Assembly: GCF_900078335.1 (NCBI RefSeq)
Contig: NZ_FKBR01000012.1
Span: 205,618-269,617, forward strand
Source of the DNA: Bordetella trematum
GTDB lineage: Bacteria > Pseudomonadota > Gammaproteobacteria > Burkholderiales > Burkholderiaceae_B
Reading direction: 5' to 3'
DNA length: 64,000 nt
Shown one piece after another: positions 10,268 through 19,061 of the stretch (the stretch's first letter is position 1; the number at the start of each line of letters is the position of its first letter). Under the pieces are notes generated by a model. It worked only from the letters and a program-made list of their open reading frames with translations, was not told the origin of the DNA and searched no databases. Both the position numbers and the translations under genes were made by a program.

Positions 10268-11206
10268 ATGAAACAGACGATTTTGGTATTGGGCGCAGGC
10301 GGCTATGTGGGCCGCCGGGTGGTGGCGGCGCTGGCCGCCAGCGATTGGGCCGAACCCGTTGCTGCCCTGCGCCGCGCAGGCGCGCCCGGTCCGGTACGCC
10401 AGGTCGTGCTCGACGCCACTGACGGCGCCGCCCTGCAACAGGCCCTGCAACAGGCCGACGCCGTGGTCAACTGCGTGGCCGGCGCGCCCGACACCATGGT
10501 CAATGGCGCGCGTGCGCTGGCCCGGGCCCTGGCCGGGCTGCCAGCCCGACGCCTGGTGCACTTCAGTTCCATGGCCGTCTATGGCGATGCGCGCGGCCCG
10601 GTCGACGAAGACCATCCGCTGGCCAGCGGGCTGGCCGGCTACGGCGGCGCCAAGGCACAGGCCGAACAGATCCTGGCGGCCCATGCCGATCGGGTGGTGC
10701 TGCGCCCGGGCTGTATCTACGGCCCCGACAGCCCCCAATGGAGCACCCGCATCGCCCGCCTGCTGCGCGCGCGCCGCATCGGCGATCTTGGCGCCGGTGG
10801 CGACGGCTGCAGCAATCTGGTCTATATCGACGATGTGGTGGCGGCGGTGCTGGCGGGCCTGCGCGGCCCCGCGACGGGCGCGTTCAACCTCGCCATGGAC
10901 GACGCCCCCGACTGGAACGGCTACTTTCTCGCCTACGCGCGGGCCCTGGGCGCGGTGCCCGTGCGCCGCATCGGCGCACGTCGCCTGAAAATCGAGACCC
11001 ACCTGCTGGCGCCCGCGCTCAAGATCGCCGAAATCGGCCTGCGCCGGGTGGGGCTTAAGGTGCCGCCGCCCATCCCGCCTTCACTGGCACGCCTGTGGCG
11101 CCAGGACATCCGTCTGCTCGGCGCGCGCGCCCGCGAGCAACTGGGGCTGCACTGGACCCCGCTGCAGGCCGGCCTGGCCGCCACCGTAGCCGGCGCACGT
11201 CCATGA
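10268..11206 (+). CDS. NAD-dependent epimerase/dehydratase (extended SDR)
   Basis: 312 residues. The NAD(P)-binding motif VLGAGGYVGRRV lies at residues 6-17. HFSSMAVYGD provides the catalytic Ser region, and the active-site Tyr-x3-Lys is YGGAK at about residue 127. VLRPGCIYGPDSPQW is typical of nucleotide-sugar epimerases/dehydratases. It follows the GMC gene by 25 nt. Together they could make an oxidation/epimerisation step on an activated sugar. Fold and cofactor are secure; specificity is not. Its stop overlaps a possible ATG of the next gene (ATGA). Confidence 0.85.
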   Translation: MKQTILVLGAGGYVGRRVVAALAASDWAEPVAALRRAGAPGPVRQVVLDATDGAALQQALQQADAVVNCVAGAPDTMVNGARALARALAGLPARRLVHFSSMAVYGDARGPVDEDHPLASGLAGYGGAKAQAEQILAAHADRVVLRPGCIYGPDSPQWSTRIARLLRARRIGDLGAGGDGCSNLVYIDDVVAAVLAGLRGPATGAFNLAMDDAPDWNGYFLAYARALGAVPVRRIGARRLKIETHLLAPALKIAEIGLRRVGLKVPPPIPPSLARLWRQDIRLLGARAREQLGLHWTPLQAGLAATVAGARP

Positions 11207-11256
11207 CGCGCCGCCCTCCGCATCCCTCGCAACCCATTCCGCAAGGAGGCAATACC

Positions 11257-12267
11257 TTGGGCTACCCCTATCGCGTCGCCGCGCAGATCAGCATGTATCC
11301 CATGGACTACCCCCATGCGGCCTTGCTGCTGCCGCACCAGATCCGTGTCTGGGCGCCGATGGTCGACCGCATCGTGGTCACCATCGACACCCATCGCAGC
11401 CGCACGGGGCGCTATCGCGGCAATCACTTCGAGGAGTACCGCGACAAGCTGCTCGCGCTGGCGCGCGAGCTGCAACGCGACACCCCCCAGCTTGAGGTGA
11501 TCGAGGTCGATTACAGCGATCGCGCCCGGCACGACGTGGCCCAGTCCTTCTTTGGCCTGGACGACATCCCGGTCAAGGCCTGGGACGGCGGGCCCTTTTA
11601 CGCCTACTTTTATGGCATGCACCACAGCCAGGCCCGCTACATCGTGCACTTCGATGGCGACATGCTGTTTGGCGGCGGCAGCCACCGCTGGGTGGAAGAA
11701 GCCATCGCCTTCACCGAAGATGATCCGTCCGTCTTGCTGACCGGCCCCTTCCCCGGCCCTCCGGCGGCGGACGCCGTCATCCACGGCCACGGCCTGCCCG
11801 AGCCGCAGCGCATCGAGGTGGCCGGGGCGCCGGCCTATCGCTTCCAGACGGCCAGCACGCGCATTTTCATGCTCGATATGGAACGCCTGCGCGAGACCCT
11901 CGGCGTGCTGCCGCTGCTGCCGCCCGGCCCCGTGCAACGTCTCAAGTCCCATGTGCTCGGGCATCCCCCGCTGGCGCGCGAGGCCGAGGTCATCCTGGGG
12001 GAAGTGCTGCGCATGCACGGCCTGTACCGGGTGGACCTGCTGGGCTCGGGCCCTGGCCTGTGGTCGCTGCACCCGCCCTATCGGGGCGCAGCATTCTATC
12101 GCCAGCTGCCCGAGGTGATCGCCGCCGTGGAGGCCGGCACGCTGCCTGCCGCGCAATGCGGCCACTACGATATCCACGACAGCGTGATCGACTGGTCGGA
12201 TCAGCGCGCCGCCACGCGTCGCCACAAACGCTGGCTGCGCATGGCCAAGGACCGCCTGCGCCGCTAG
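11257..12267 (+). CDS. Putative GT-A-fold glycosyltransferase of unknown family
   Basis: Not confidently recognised. It has no signal peptide or membrane segment. A DGDML motif at about residue 132 (VHFDGDMLFGGG) looks like the DxD metal/nucleotide-sugar site of GT-A glycosyltransferases. The start RVAAQISMYP...PHQIRVWAPMVDRIVVTIDTHR resembles the first strand of such a fold. I chose TTG 11257, with AGGAGG at 11244-11249 and a 7-nt spacer (336 residues). The alternative ATG 11203 overlaps the epimerase stop as ATGA but has no ribosome-binding site, and would add 18 residues of low complexity. It ends the rightward EPS block; its stop overlaps the convergent acyltransferase stop. Confidence 0.65.
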   Translation: MGYPYRVAAQISMYPMDYPHAALLLPHQIRVWAPMVDRIVVTIDTHRSRTGRYRGNHFEEYRDKLLALARELQRDTPQLEVIEVDYSDRARHDVAQSFFGLDDIPVKAWDGGPFYAYFYGMHHSQARYIVHFDGDMLFGGGSHRWVEEAIAFTEDDPSVLLTGPFPGPPAADAVIHGHGLPEPQRIEVAGAPAYRFQTASTRIFMLDMERLRETLGVLPLLPPGPVQRLKSHVLGHPPLAREAEVILGEVLRMHGLYRVDLLGSGPGLWSLHPPYRGAAFYRQLPEVIAAVEAGTLPAAQCGHYDIHDSVIDWSDQRAATRRHKRWLRMAKDRLRR

Positions 12268-13295
12268 GCGGCCGCCTGAACCCGCGGCTTTCTGAAGAAG
12301 TTGATAAGCGGGCGCTCCAGCCACTGATAGACCAGCAGGCCGACGATGCTGCAGGCCAGCACGCCGGCCACGCAGAACAGCACCTGCCCTCCGGGCAGAC
12401 TGTCCAGATGCAGGCGCCGCCATCCCTGGCTCAGGGCCGACAGCACGAAGGCATGCGACAGATACAGCGAGTAGGAGGCGTCGCCCAGTTTGTGCAGCCA
12501 TCGCATCGGCGGCAGGCCGCCGAAACGTTCGAGCATGATGGCGCCCACCACGATCGCCATGGCCGGCAACCCCATGGTGAGCGGTCGCGAAGCGCCCGGA
12601 AAATACCAGGCCAGGATGCCAAAGGCGGCAAACCCGCCCAGCACCAGCAGCCAGGCCAGCGCCGCCGAGCCGCCGCGCGAATCTCGCAGAAACCACGCTC
12701 CCACCGCCATGCCGAACAGGAACTCCAGCACGATATCGGAGGTGTAGACCTGCAGGATGGGCGTCTGGTCGGTGGCAACGAACCAGCCTATCAGGCACAT
12801 TCCCAGCAGCACTGCCGTGGTGGCGGCAAAGCGCCAGGCAATGGGCAGCAGCAGCGCCAGGCCGAAGATGACGTAATACAGCATCTCGTAGTTCAGCGTC
12901 CAGCCCACCGTGAGCACCGGTTCGATATGGCCAGCCGGATTGGGCGCCATGATGAAGAAGTACGAGGCGATCACATGGCCCAGGCCGAAGCGCGTAGTCT
13001 GCAACAGCTGCGGCGCCACCAGCATGACCCCCACGGCCACCGAGGTCAGCGCCCAGTAAAGCGGGATGATGCGCACCGCGCGGCGGCGGTAGAACTCCAG
13101 CACGCCGACCTTCTTGCCCCGCGTGGTGATCCACATCAAGAAGCCGCTGAGCACGAAGAAAATATCGACGCCGGCAGCCATCCAGTGCGGCCAATAGCCC
13201 TGAAACCCCATGCGCTCAAGCTGGGGATGCAGGTGCACCAGCACCACCATCATGGCGGCCACGCCGCGTAAATACTGTATCGAGAGAATATCCAT
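12264..13295 (-). CDS. Acyltransferase 3 family membrane O-acyltransferase
   Basis: 343 residues with about ten membrane segments. The N-terminal family motif is present: IQYLRGVAAMMVVLVHL with the catalytic-type His, then FFVLSGFLMW and RRRAVRIIPLYW. This family acetylates or succinylates sugars of exopolysaccharides and O-antigens across the inner membrane. It begins 49 nt after wzx on the same strand and is the last gene of the leftward EPS operon. Likely role: O-acetylation of the lipid-linked repeat unit or the polymer. Acyl donor and acceptor are unknown. Confidence 0.9.
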   Translation of the reverse strand: MDILSIQYLRGVAAMMVVLVHLHPQLERMGFQGYWPHWMAAGVDIFFVLSGFLMWITTRGKKVGVLEFYRRRAVRIIPLYWALTSVAVGVMLVAPQLLQTTRFGLGHVIASYFFIMAPNPAGHIEPVLTVGWTLNYEMLYYVIFGLALLLPIAWRFAATTAVLLGMCLIGWFVATDQTPILQVYTSDIVLEFLFGMAVGAWFLRDSRGGSAALAWLLVLGGFAAFGILAWYFPGASRPLTMGLPAMAIVVGAIMLERFGGLPPMRWLHKLGDASYSLYLSHAFVLSALSQGWRRLHLDSLPGGQVLFCVAGVLACSIVGLLVYQWLERPLINFFRKPRVQAAA

Positions 13296-13344
13296 AAACC
13301 ACCGTCCGGCGCGGCCGGCCCTGGCCGCCGCGCGCGCTATCCTG

Positions 13345-14640
13345 TCACTCGGCCCGTGCCGCTTCGGGCCGGGCCGGCCCCTGCCGATCGGCGCGCGCTT
13401 CGCGCCAGGCCAGCCACCCCACCACCACGCCGTAACACGCCTCGCCGGCCACGATGCCGATCGCCGCGCCTACCGGCCCCCAGGCCAGCATGCCGGCGTA
13501 GCTGACGCCCAGCGCCAGCAAGGCGCAGATCAGCGCCGATCCGCTCAGCACCCGGAAGCGCTGGCGCACCACCAGCAACATCATCACCGGCTCGCGCAGC
13601 ACCATCAGCACGAACAGGGCGATCCACCACAGCAGCAAGGCATCGCGCTGAGCGAAATCCTTGCGCATGACATCCAGGAAAATCCACTCGCGCAGCCACC
13701 ACAGCACCGCGCCGAAGAGCAAGGTGAACAGCGCCAACCCGAGGGAGAACAGCAACAGGCGACGCAGCGTGCGATCGGCGCCCTGGGCATGCACCCAGCC
13801 GGAGGCGAGCGGCGCGAGCTGCTTCTGCAGGCCCGCCAGCAAGAGATTGATCGGCATCAGCGTCAGGCGCGTGGCCGCCAGCGCCGCCACCGCCGCTAGG
13901 TCCAGCGTGGCGGCAGTCAGGAAGTTGTAGCCCTGATTGAACAGCCAGTAGATCACCCCGCCCGACGCCGCCCAGAAGCCGACCCGCGCGATCTCGCGCA
14001 GACGGCCCGGCGCGGCCCGCGCGTCGATCTCGTCGCCCAGGCGGCGGCGCAGCAATGCCGCGCACACCAGCGCCGCCAGCGCGCCGGCCAGCAACGCGGC
14101 GCTGGCCGGCTGTCCGCCCTGCACCGCCAGCCCCACCCCGCCCAGCAGCATGAGCACATAGACCACATCGGCGGCCAGAACCTGCTGCGGACGTTGATAC
14201 ATCAGGAGAATGCCACGCAGATATTCCCGATACAGCGCGGCCAGGATCAGCAGCAGCGCCGCAGCGGCGACCGCTGCGGTCTGGGCCGACAACAGCCCCA
14301 GCGCCCAGCCACCGGCGATCCCCGCCAGCGCCAGGGGCCCGGCCCGGGCTGCCAGGCGCAACTGGTCGCGCAGCAGGCTGCCCATCCATTGGCGGCGCGC
14401 CGCCGCGTCGAGCGAAGGCAGGCGCACCACGACGGGCGTGCCGATGAAGGTGCCCTGCAAGGTAGTCAGCAGCATCATGGCGTTGAAGGCCAGGATGTAA
14501 TAGCCGTACTGGGTTTCAGAGGCATAGCGGATGAGCAGCAGGCCGGCGGCCAGGTTGGCCGCCGAGAGCATGGCCTGATCGATGATGGCGCTGCCGAACA
14601 GGCGCGCCAGGGCCGTGGTCGAGCCGCGCCGCTGGTTCAC
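13345..14640 (-). CDS. wzx: Wzx-like repeat-unit flippase (MATE/polysaccharide transport family)
   Basis: 431 residues from GTG 14640, which overlaps the upstream GT2 stop as GTGA. It has about 12 hydrophobic segments and a start typical of polysaccharide flippases (FGSAIIDQAMLSAANLAAGLLL...YGYYILAFNAM). It should flip the undecaprenyl-diphosphate-linked repeat unit to the periplasm for Wzy. The open frame continues about 277 codons further upstream, but that extension lies over the GT2 gene in another frame and has the composition of a shadow, so the coupled GTG is the better start. The C-terminus is short and charged. Confidence 0.83.
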   Translation of the reverse strand: MNQRRGSTTALARLFGSAIIDQAMLSAANLAAGLLLIRYASETQYGYYILAFNAMMLLTTLQGTFIGTPVVVRLPSLDAAARRQWMGSLLRDQLRLAARAGPLALAGIAGGWALGLLSAQTAAVAAAALLLILAALYREYLRGILLMYQRPQQVLAADVVYVLMLLGGVGLAVQGGQPASAALLAGALAALVCAALLRRRLGDEIDARAAPGRLREIARVGFWAASGGVIYWLFNQGYNFLTAATLDLAAVAALAATRLTLMPINLLLAGLQKQLAPLASGWVHAQGADRTLRRLLLFSLGLALFTLLFGAVLWWLREWIFLDVMRKDFAQRDALLLWWIALFVLMVLREPVMMLLVVRQRFRVLSGSALICALLALGVSYAGMLAWGPVGAAIGIVAGEACYGVVVGWLAWREARADRQGPARPEAARAE

Positions 14641-15827
14641 CGCGAATCCCGTTCGGTCTTGATCCAGTGCTTGTTGCGCCGGTTGCGCAGCAGCACGTAG
14701 AGCTTCCACAACACGAAGAACGGCGCACGCGCCAGATCCAGCAGGGCGCGCGGCCCCAGAGGGGAAAGCTGCCAGCCGCGCAACACATGCAGCGCCAGCA
14801 CCGCCAGCAGGCCCAGCGCCAGCGCCGGCCAGGCCCACAGCCCGGCCGCCGGCAGCAGCAGCGCGGCCACCCCGCCCGCCATCCCCAACGCCACGATCTG
14901 CAGCACGATGTAGCCCAAGGGCAAGGTCAGCAGGTCGATGGCCAGTTCCAGGCAGATCCAGCTGGGCTGGCGCAGCGCCTGCCCCAGCAGACGCCCCACA
15001 TAGGCGCGCACCACGGCCAGACGGCCGCCCTCCCAGCGCTGGCGCTGGCTGCGCGAACCGCGCTCGGAGGCGATCAGCTCGGCATCGGCGCTGGCCTCGT
15101 CGATGTACACCACGCGATAGCCGCGCAGGCCCAGCACGATGCCGTACTCCAGGTCTTCCGTCATCGAGTGGATATTGAAAGGCACCTCGCGCAGCAGCGC
15201 ATGGGTCATGCACATGCCGTTGCCCCGCAGGCCGCAGGAGGCTCGCAGACGCTCGCGCGCGCGGCCGCGCACCGCATGGAAAGCCCCGTAGGCCATGGTG
15301 ATCAGGCGGGTACGCCACGAGTCGTTGGGATTGAGCACCCCGTAGTGGACCTGCATCACCTCGGCGCCGGCCTCGATGCGCGCGGCATAGGCAGACAGCA
15401 GATTGGGCGTGACCTCGGTGTCCGCATCGATCACCGCCACCGCCTGGGCGAAACCATCGGCGGCGCTGCACGCAATTCCGTACTCCAGCGCATAGCCCTT
15501 GCCGCGCCGCACGTCATCCTGGCGCTCGATCACCCGCGCGCCGGCGGCCCGCGCCAGCGCCGCGGTGTCGTCGCTGCAGTTGTCGGCGATGACCACGATG
15601 CGAAAGTGTTCGCGCGGCCAGTCCACGGCCGCCAGGCTGCGCACGGTACGCTCGATCACGGCGGTTTCGTTGTGCGCCGGCACCAGAATGTCGAATCGCA
15701 ACGTACGCTCGCGCGGCCGGGGACGCGGCAACCGTGCCGACAGCAGGGTCAGCACGCCGAGATAGAGCGTGGCCAGCGTCACGGGAAAGGCCACGATGGC
15801 CAGAATCAGGTGCAGGAAGATCGCCAT
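14637..15827 (-). CDS. Membrane glycosyltransferase family 2 (processive-synthase-like)
   Basis: 396 residues from ATG 15827. An N-terminal membrane anchor (about 5-28) precedes a GT2 catalytic domain: ILVPAHNETAVIERT, VIADNCSDDTA, VIDADTEV (DxD), SMTEDLEYG (TED catalytic-base motif) and QRQRWEGGR (QxxRW). Two or three more membrane segments lie near the C-terminus. TED plus QxxRW is the signature of the larger GT2 synthase-type enzymes, here fused to few membrane spans. It probably adds a beta-linked sugar to the lipid-linked repeat unit at the cytoplasmic face. It is 8 nt from the GT2 gene upstream and overlaps wzx downstream. Confidence 0.88.
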   Translation of the reverse strand: MAIFLHLILAIVAFPVTLATLYLGVLTLLSARLPRPRPRERTLRFDILVPAHNETAVIERTVRSLAAVDWPREHFRIVVIADNCSDDTAALARAAGARVIERQDDVRRGKGYALEYGIACSAADGFAQAVAVIDADTEVTPNLLSAYAARIEAGAEVMQVHYGVLNPNDSWRTRLITMAYGAFHAVRGRARERLRASCGLRGNGMCMTHALLREVPFNIHSMTEDLEYGIVLGLRGYRVVYIDEASADAELIASERGSRSQRQRWEGGRLAVVRAYVGRLLGQALRQPSWICLELAIDLLTLPLGYIVLQIVALGMAGGVAALLLPAAGLWAWPALALGLLAVLALHVLRGWQLSPLGPRALLDLARAPFFVLWKLYVLLRNRRNKHWIKTERDSR

Positions 15828-15834
15828 GGCAGCC

Positions 15835-16773
15835 TCAAGCGTACTCTTGGTAATGCCCGCCCCACAGGGTGGACAGTTTTCCGTAGTTGGCCCAGGCACG
15901 CGCCAGCCAGTGCACCGCGCGATGGCGCCCCACCGGCCAGGTGATCGCGGCCAACCCGCCTGCGACCAGCATCTGCAGCAGCGCGCGGCCGAAGAAAAGC
16001 AAGCTGCGTCCCAGGTTGGGTTGCACCCCCAGCCGTCCATGGCGGAAATGAATGGCGAAATCCTGGCCGCCGCGCAGGGCCCGGCGCAGGATCCAGCCCG
16101 TCTTCAGACGGCTGTCCGGCACCGGCTCGGTCACCTCGGCTTCGTCGCACCAGACCAGGCGCACGCCCTGGTTGATCAGGCGCATCAGCAGATCGCCGTC
16201 TTCGCCCCCGCTCAGGCCCAGCGCCGGATCGAACACCGGGTCCAGGCCCTCCAGGCGATCGGCGCGCAGCAACACGTTGCCCATGCGCATGGCATGGTGC
16301 GGCACCAGCGTGCCCGTCTTGAAACGCGCCCAGTCATAGAATGTGCCGCGGCGGACCCAGGCCGGCGCATGCTCCGGCACCTCGGCCAGCACCGGCGCCA
16401 GCACCCCATGGGCGCGGAAATCGCGCGCCGTGGCGCGCAGTCGCTCCAGCCAATAGGGCGGCGCGCGCTCGTCATCGTCCAGAAAGGCCAGCCACTCGCC
16501 GGTGGCCAGCGCCACCGTCATGTTGCGCGTGAGCGAAATATTCTTCTCCGGCTGCAAGGCATAATCGACCTGCACCCCGCGGGCCACGAAGGCCGGCCGC
16601 ATCTTCAGCATCACCGCTTCGGCGCTGCCCTGGGCGTCGTTGTCGACCACCACCAGTTGCACCGGCATGAGCGTCTGCGCCAGCAGATCCTCCAGCAGGG
16701 CCTGCAATTGATCAAGCCGCCGATAGGTGGCGATGCAGACCGAGATACGGCCGGGATAGTCGGGCGCACTCAT
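15835..16773 (-). CDS. Glycosyltransferase family 2 (ExoM-like)
   Basis: 312 residues. GT2 hallmarks are ISVCIATYRRLDQL at the start, VVVDNDAQGSA, RNMTVALATGEWLAFLDDDERAPP (DDD metal site at about residue 98) and GGEDGDLLMRL (catalytic base region). A hydrophobic C-terminal helix (about 265-285) suggests membrane attachment. The pattern resembles ExoM-type transferases of succinoglycan synthesis. It overlaps the glycosidase gene upstream by ATGA, so the two are coupled. Linkage and donor sugar unknown. Confidence 0.87.
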   Translation of the reverse strand: MSAPDYPGRISVCIATYRRLDQLQALLEDLLAQTLMPVQLVVVDNDAQGSAEAVMLKMRPAFVARGVQVDYALQPEKNISLTRNMTVALATGEWLAFLDDDERAPPYWLERLRATARDFRAHGVLAPVLAEVPEHAPAWVRRGTFYDWARFKTGTLVPHHAMRMGNVLLRADRLEGLDPVFDPALGLSGGEDGDLLMRLINQGVRLVWCDEAEVTEPVPDSRLKTGWILRRALRGGQDFAIHFRHGRLGVQPNLGRSLLFFGRALLQMLVAGGLAAITWPVGRHRAVHWLARAWANYGKLSTLWGGHYQEYA

Positions 16774-19061
16774 GGCGTTTCCTCGAAAACCAATTCATAC
16801 CAGGGGCTGGCGTCGGCATCACGGGCCTGCACGCGCACCTGCGCGCCGGCCGCATCCTGACTGACATCGCCGGGGGGCAGCGCTGGCCGGCGGCGGCCCT
16901 GACCATCCAGCGGGTAAACCGCCAGGCGGCCTGCGCGCGCGCCCAGGCCCAGGGTCGCCGGGCTGCGCCGCAACCATACGGGAGCCACGGTGGCCATCGG
17001 CGCCGAGGGTCCCCCGGCCGCTGCCGACGGCGCCAGGGTCAACCAGCCGGCCTGCCCGCGATAGGCCGCCCGCGCCTGCGGGCGAGGCGGATGCGAGCCC
17101 GGCACGGAACCGCTCGTGTCATTGCCCAGGCCAAGCAAGAGGTGGCGCGAGCGCGCCAGCGGCTGGCCATCGAGCGCAGTCAGCATGACACTGGCGGCAG
17201 CCGGGCCGCCCGGCTCGAACTGCATCCAGATCGCCTCCGAGCCGATCCGTGCAGTGCCGGTCGCGCCGAACAGGCCCCACAGTCTGGGCGCATCCAAGAC
17301 CACCCTCCCGGACTCGTGACGCAACACGCCATCGGCGCTGACGCGCCGCGGCGGCGCGGGCGGCAAGGACGCCGGCGTAGGGGCGGGTTGCAGATCGAGA
17401 GCGAGACGGCCGGCAAGGGCCAGGCTGGGAGAGATACTCAAGGCCTCGCCCAGGGCCACGGCAATGGCGTCGAAACGCCGCTCGGCCCCCAGCGCCAGGC
17501 GCGTCTGCGGACCAGCCGGCACGTCGATCGCCGCGGCCAGCGGCGCCAGCAGCGGCTCGCGGAACAGGCGGGCGCTCTGGCCGGCCAGCGCCAGCCGCCC
17601 CCAGTCGCCGCTGAGCGTGAAGCGGGCCGGCGCACGCGGCAGCGTCGCGCTGTCGCTGTAATCGAAGTAGAACAAGCCATCCCAGTCCTGCAGCGCCCCC
17701 ACGGCGCTCATCAGTGGCAGGATCTCCGCGCCACGCGGATTGGGAAAGGGTTGATTGAACTCGCTCACCACGAAAGGCCGCGCGCGGTCACGGCGCAGCG
17801 ACAGCGCCAGCACCCGGTCGAACTCCTGCCCGCTGGCGCTGATATCGGCGATGCGCCAGTCCTGCTCGCCCCGGATATCCGGATGGGCCACGTAGAAGTG
17901 TTCGTCGATATAGTCCATCGAGGCCTGCGAATCGAAGTTCAGCAAGCCTCCATAAGCCATCTGCGTGCCGGTGACCGGCACCGGCATCCCCGCAGCCTCG
18001 CGCACCACCGCGCGCAGACGATCGAAATAGGCCCGGTCGGTGGCGGCCAGAAAGCGCAGGAAGTCCTCCTCGCGCCGGTTGCCCGCCTCGGACTGGCCAA
18101 ACCAGTCATTCCAGCGCCGGGCCACGCCGGCGCGCAATTGCGCCAGACCCGTGGCATGTGCGCTGGCCTGGCCCGGCATGGGCAATTGCGCCGCGCCGGC
18201 TTCGCCATCGGGGCATCCGCCCCAGGCCTCGCAAGCCTGCCGCAGCGAGCCGTACTGCGCCAGCAACCAGTCCTGCCATCGCTGCCGCAACTGCGGAGCA
18301 TAGGCCGACGGCACCGCCGAAGCCCAGTCCGTCCCCAGCCAGGAAGCCAGCAGGGATGACTCATTGTTGATCTCGACCATGGCCAGCGCCGGATTGTCGC
18401 GCAGGCCCAGGCGCTCGATCAGCGTGCGCGCATACGTTTCCTGGCGTGCCAGCAACCGCGGGTCATAGAGATGGATCGGCGCGCTGAGCGCCGGCCGGTC
18501 CTGCCCGCCGTCCAGTTCCGGCAGGCCATCGACGCGCGGGCGGAAGCGATAGCCGACATGCAGATTCAGGTTGACGTACAGCCCTTCGGCGGCCAGCGCC
18601 CCGATCAGCCCGCGCAGACGTGTCACCGCCTCGTCGCTGAACGTGGGGAAGGGGCCGCTGGTCAGGATGCTGATCGGCGCGTCCGGGAAGTCCGAAGGCA
18701 GGGAGTCCAGATGGTGCAGACGCACCGCGTTCATCCCCAGCTTGCGCAGATCGCGGGCCAGGTCGCGCGCCTGGGCCGGCTCCGGGAAATTGGCGCCGAA
18801 GCTCAGGTTGACGCCGAACAGACGCAGCCGTTCATCGTCGGCGGTACCGCCGCGGCCGTCGTCGCCGACGCGGTAGAAATGCCCGTCGCGCGCCACCAGC
18901 CGGTCGGACGGCCCCAGAGCGCGGTTGAGATCCGCCACATCGGGAGGACCGCCCAGGCCCGCCAGGTCGATCTCGAAAGGAAACAGTGCCGCTGGCGCGG
19001 CACCCGCCGCCCCGGCGGCCGCCAGCATCCAGGCTGCCGCCGCGCGCCGCCATAGCGTCAT
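16770..19061 (-). CDS. Secreted glycoside hydrolase, clan GH-A-like
   Basis: 763 residues with a signal peptide (MTLWRRAAAAWMLAAAGAAG...). Residues about 75-440 look like a TIM-barrel of clan GH-A: LGMNAVRLHHLD (about 108-119), an acid/base Asn-Glu at N233-E234 (MVEINNES) and a candidate nucleophile E434 (PFVVSEFNQPF). The remaining 300 residues are beta-rich with Pro/Ala linkers. It is probably periplasmic or exported and cuts the EPS. Its place between polymerase and transferases, with ATGA overlaps on both sides, ties it to production of the polymer (chain-length trimming or clearing of stalled chains), as endoglycanases do in other EPS operons. Specific GH family not assigned. Confidence 0.8.
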   Translation of the reverse strand: MTLWRRAAAAWMLAAAGAAGAAPAALFPFEIDLAGLGGPPDVADLNRALGPSDRLVARDGHFYRVGDDGRGGTADDERLRLFGVNLSFGANFPEPAQARDLARDLRKLGMNAVRLHHLDSLPSDFPDAPISILTSGPFPTFSDEAVTRLRGLIGALAAEGLYVNLNLHVGYRFRPRVDGLPELDGGQDRPALSAPIHLYDPRLLARQETYARTLIERLGLRDNPALAMVEINNESSLLASWLGTDWASAVPSAYAPQLRQRWQDWLLAQYGSLRQACEAWGGCPDGEAGAAQLPMPGQASAHATGLAQLRAGVARRWNDWFGQSEAGNRREEDFLRFLAATDRAYFDRLRAVVREAAGMPVPVTGTQMAYGGLLNFDSQASMDYIDEHFYVAHPDIRGEQDWRIADISASGQEFDRVLALSLRRDRARPFVVSEFNQPFPNPRGAEILPLMSAVGALQDWDGLFYFDYSDSATLPRAPARFTLSGDWGRLALAGQSARLFREPLLAPLAAAIDVPAGPQTRLALGAERRFDAIAVALGEALSISPSLALAGRLALDLQPAPTPASLPPAPPRRVSADGVLRHESGRVVLDAPRLWGLFGATGTARIGSEAIWMQFEPGGPAAASVMLTALDGQPLARSRHLLLGLGNDTSGSVPGSHPPRPQARAAYRGQAGWLTLAPSAAAGGPSAPMATVAPVWLRRSPATLGLGARAGRLAVYPLDGQGRRRPALPPGDVSQDAAGAQVRVQARDADASPWYELVFEETP

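Noticed and set aside
13345-15471. A single 708-residue fused wzx protein starting at 15471
   Set aside because: The first 277 codons overlie the GT2 gene in a different frame and have shadow composition; GTG 14640 with a GTGA overlap gives a normal-length flippase.
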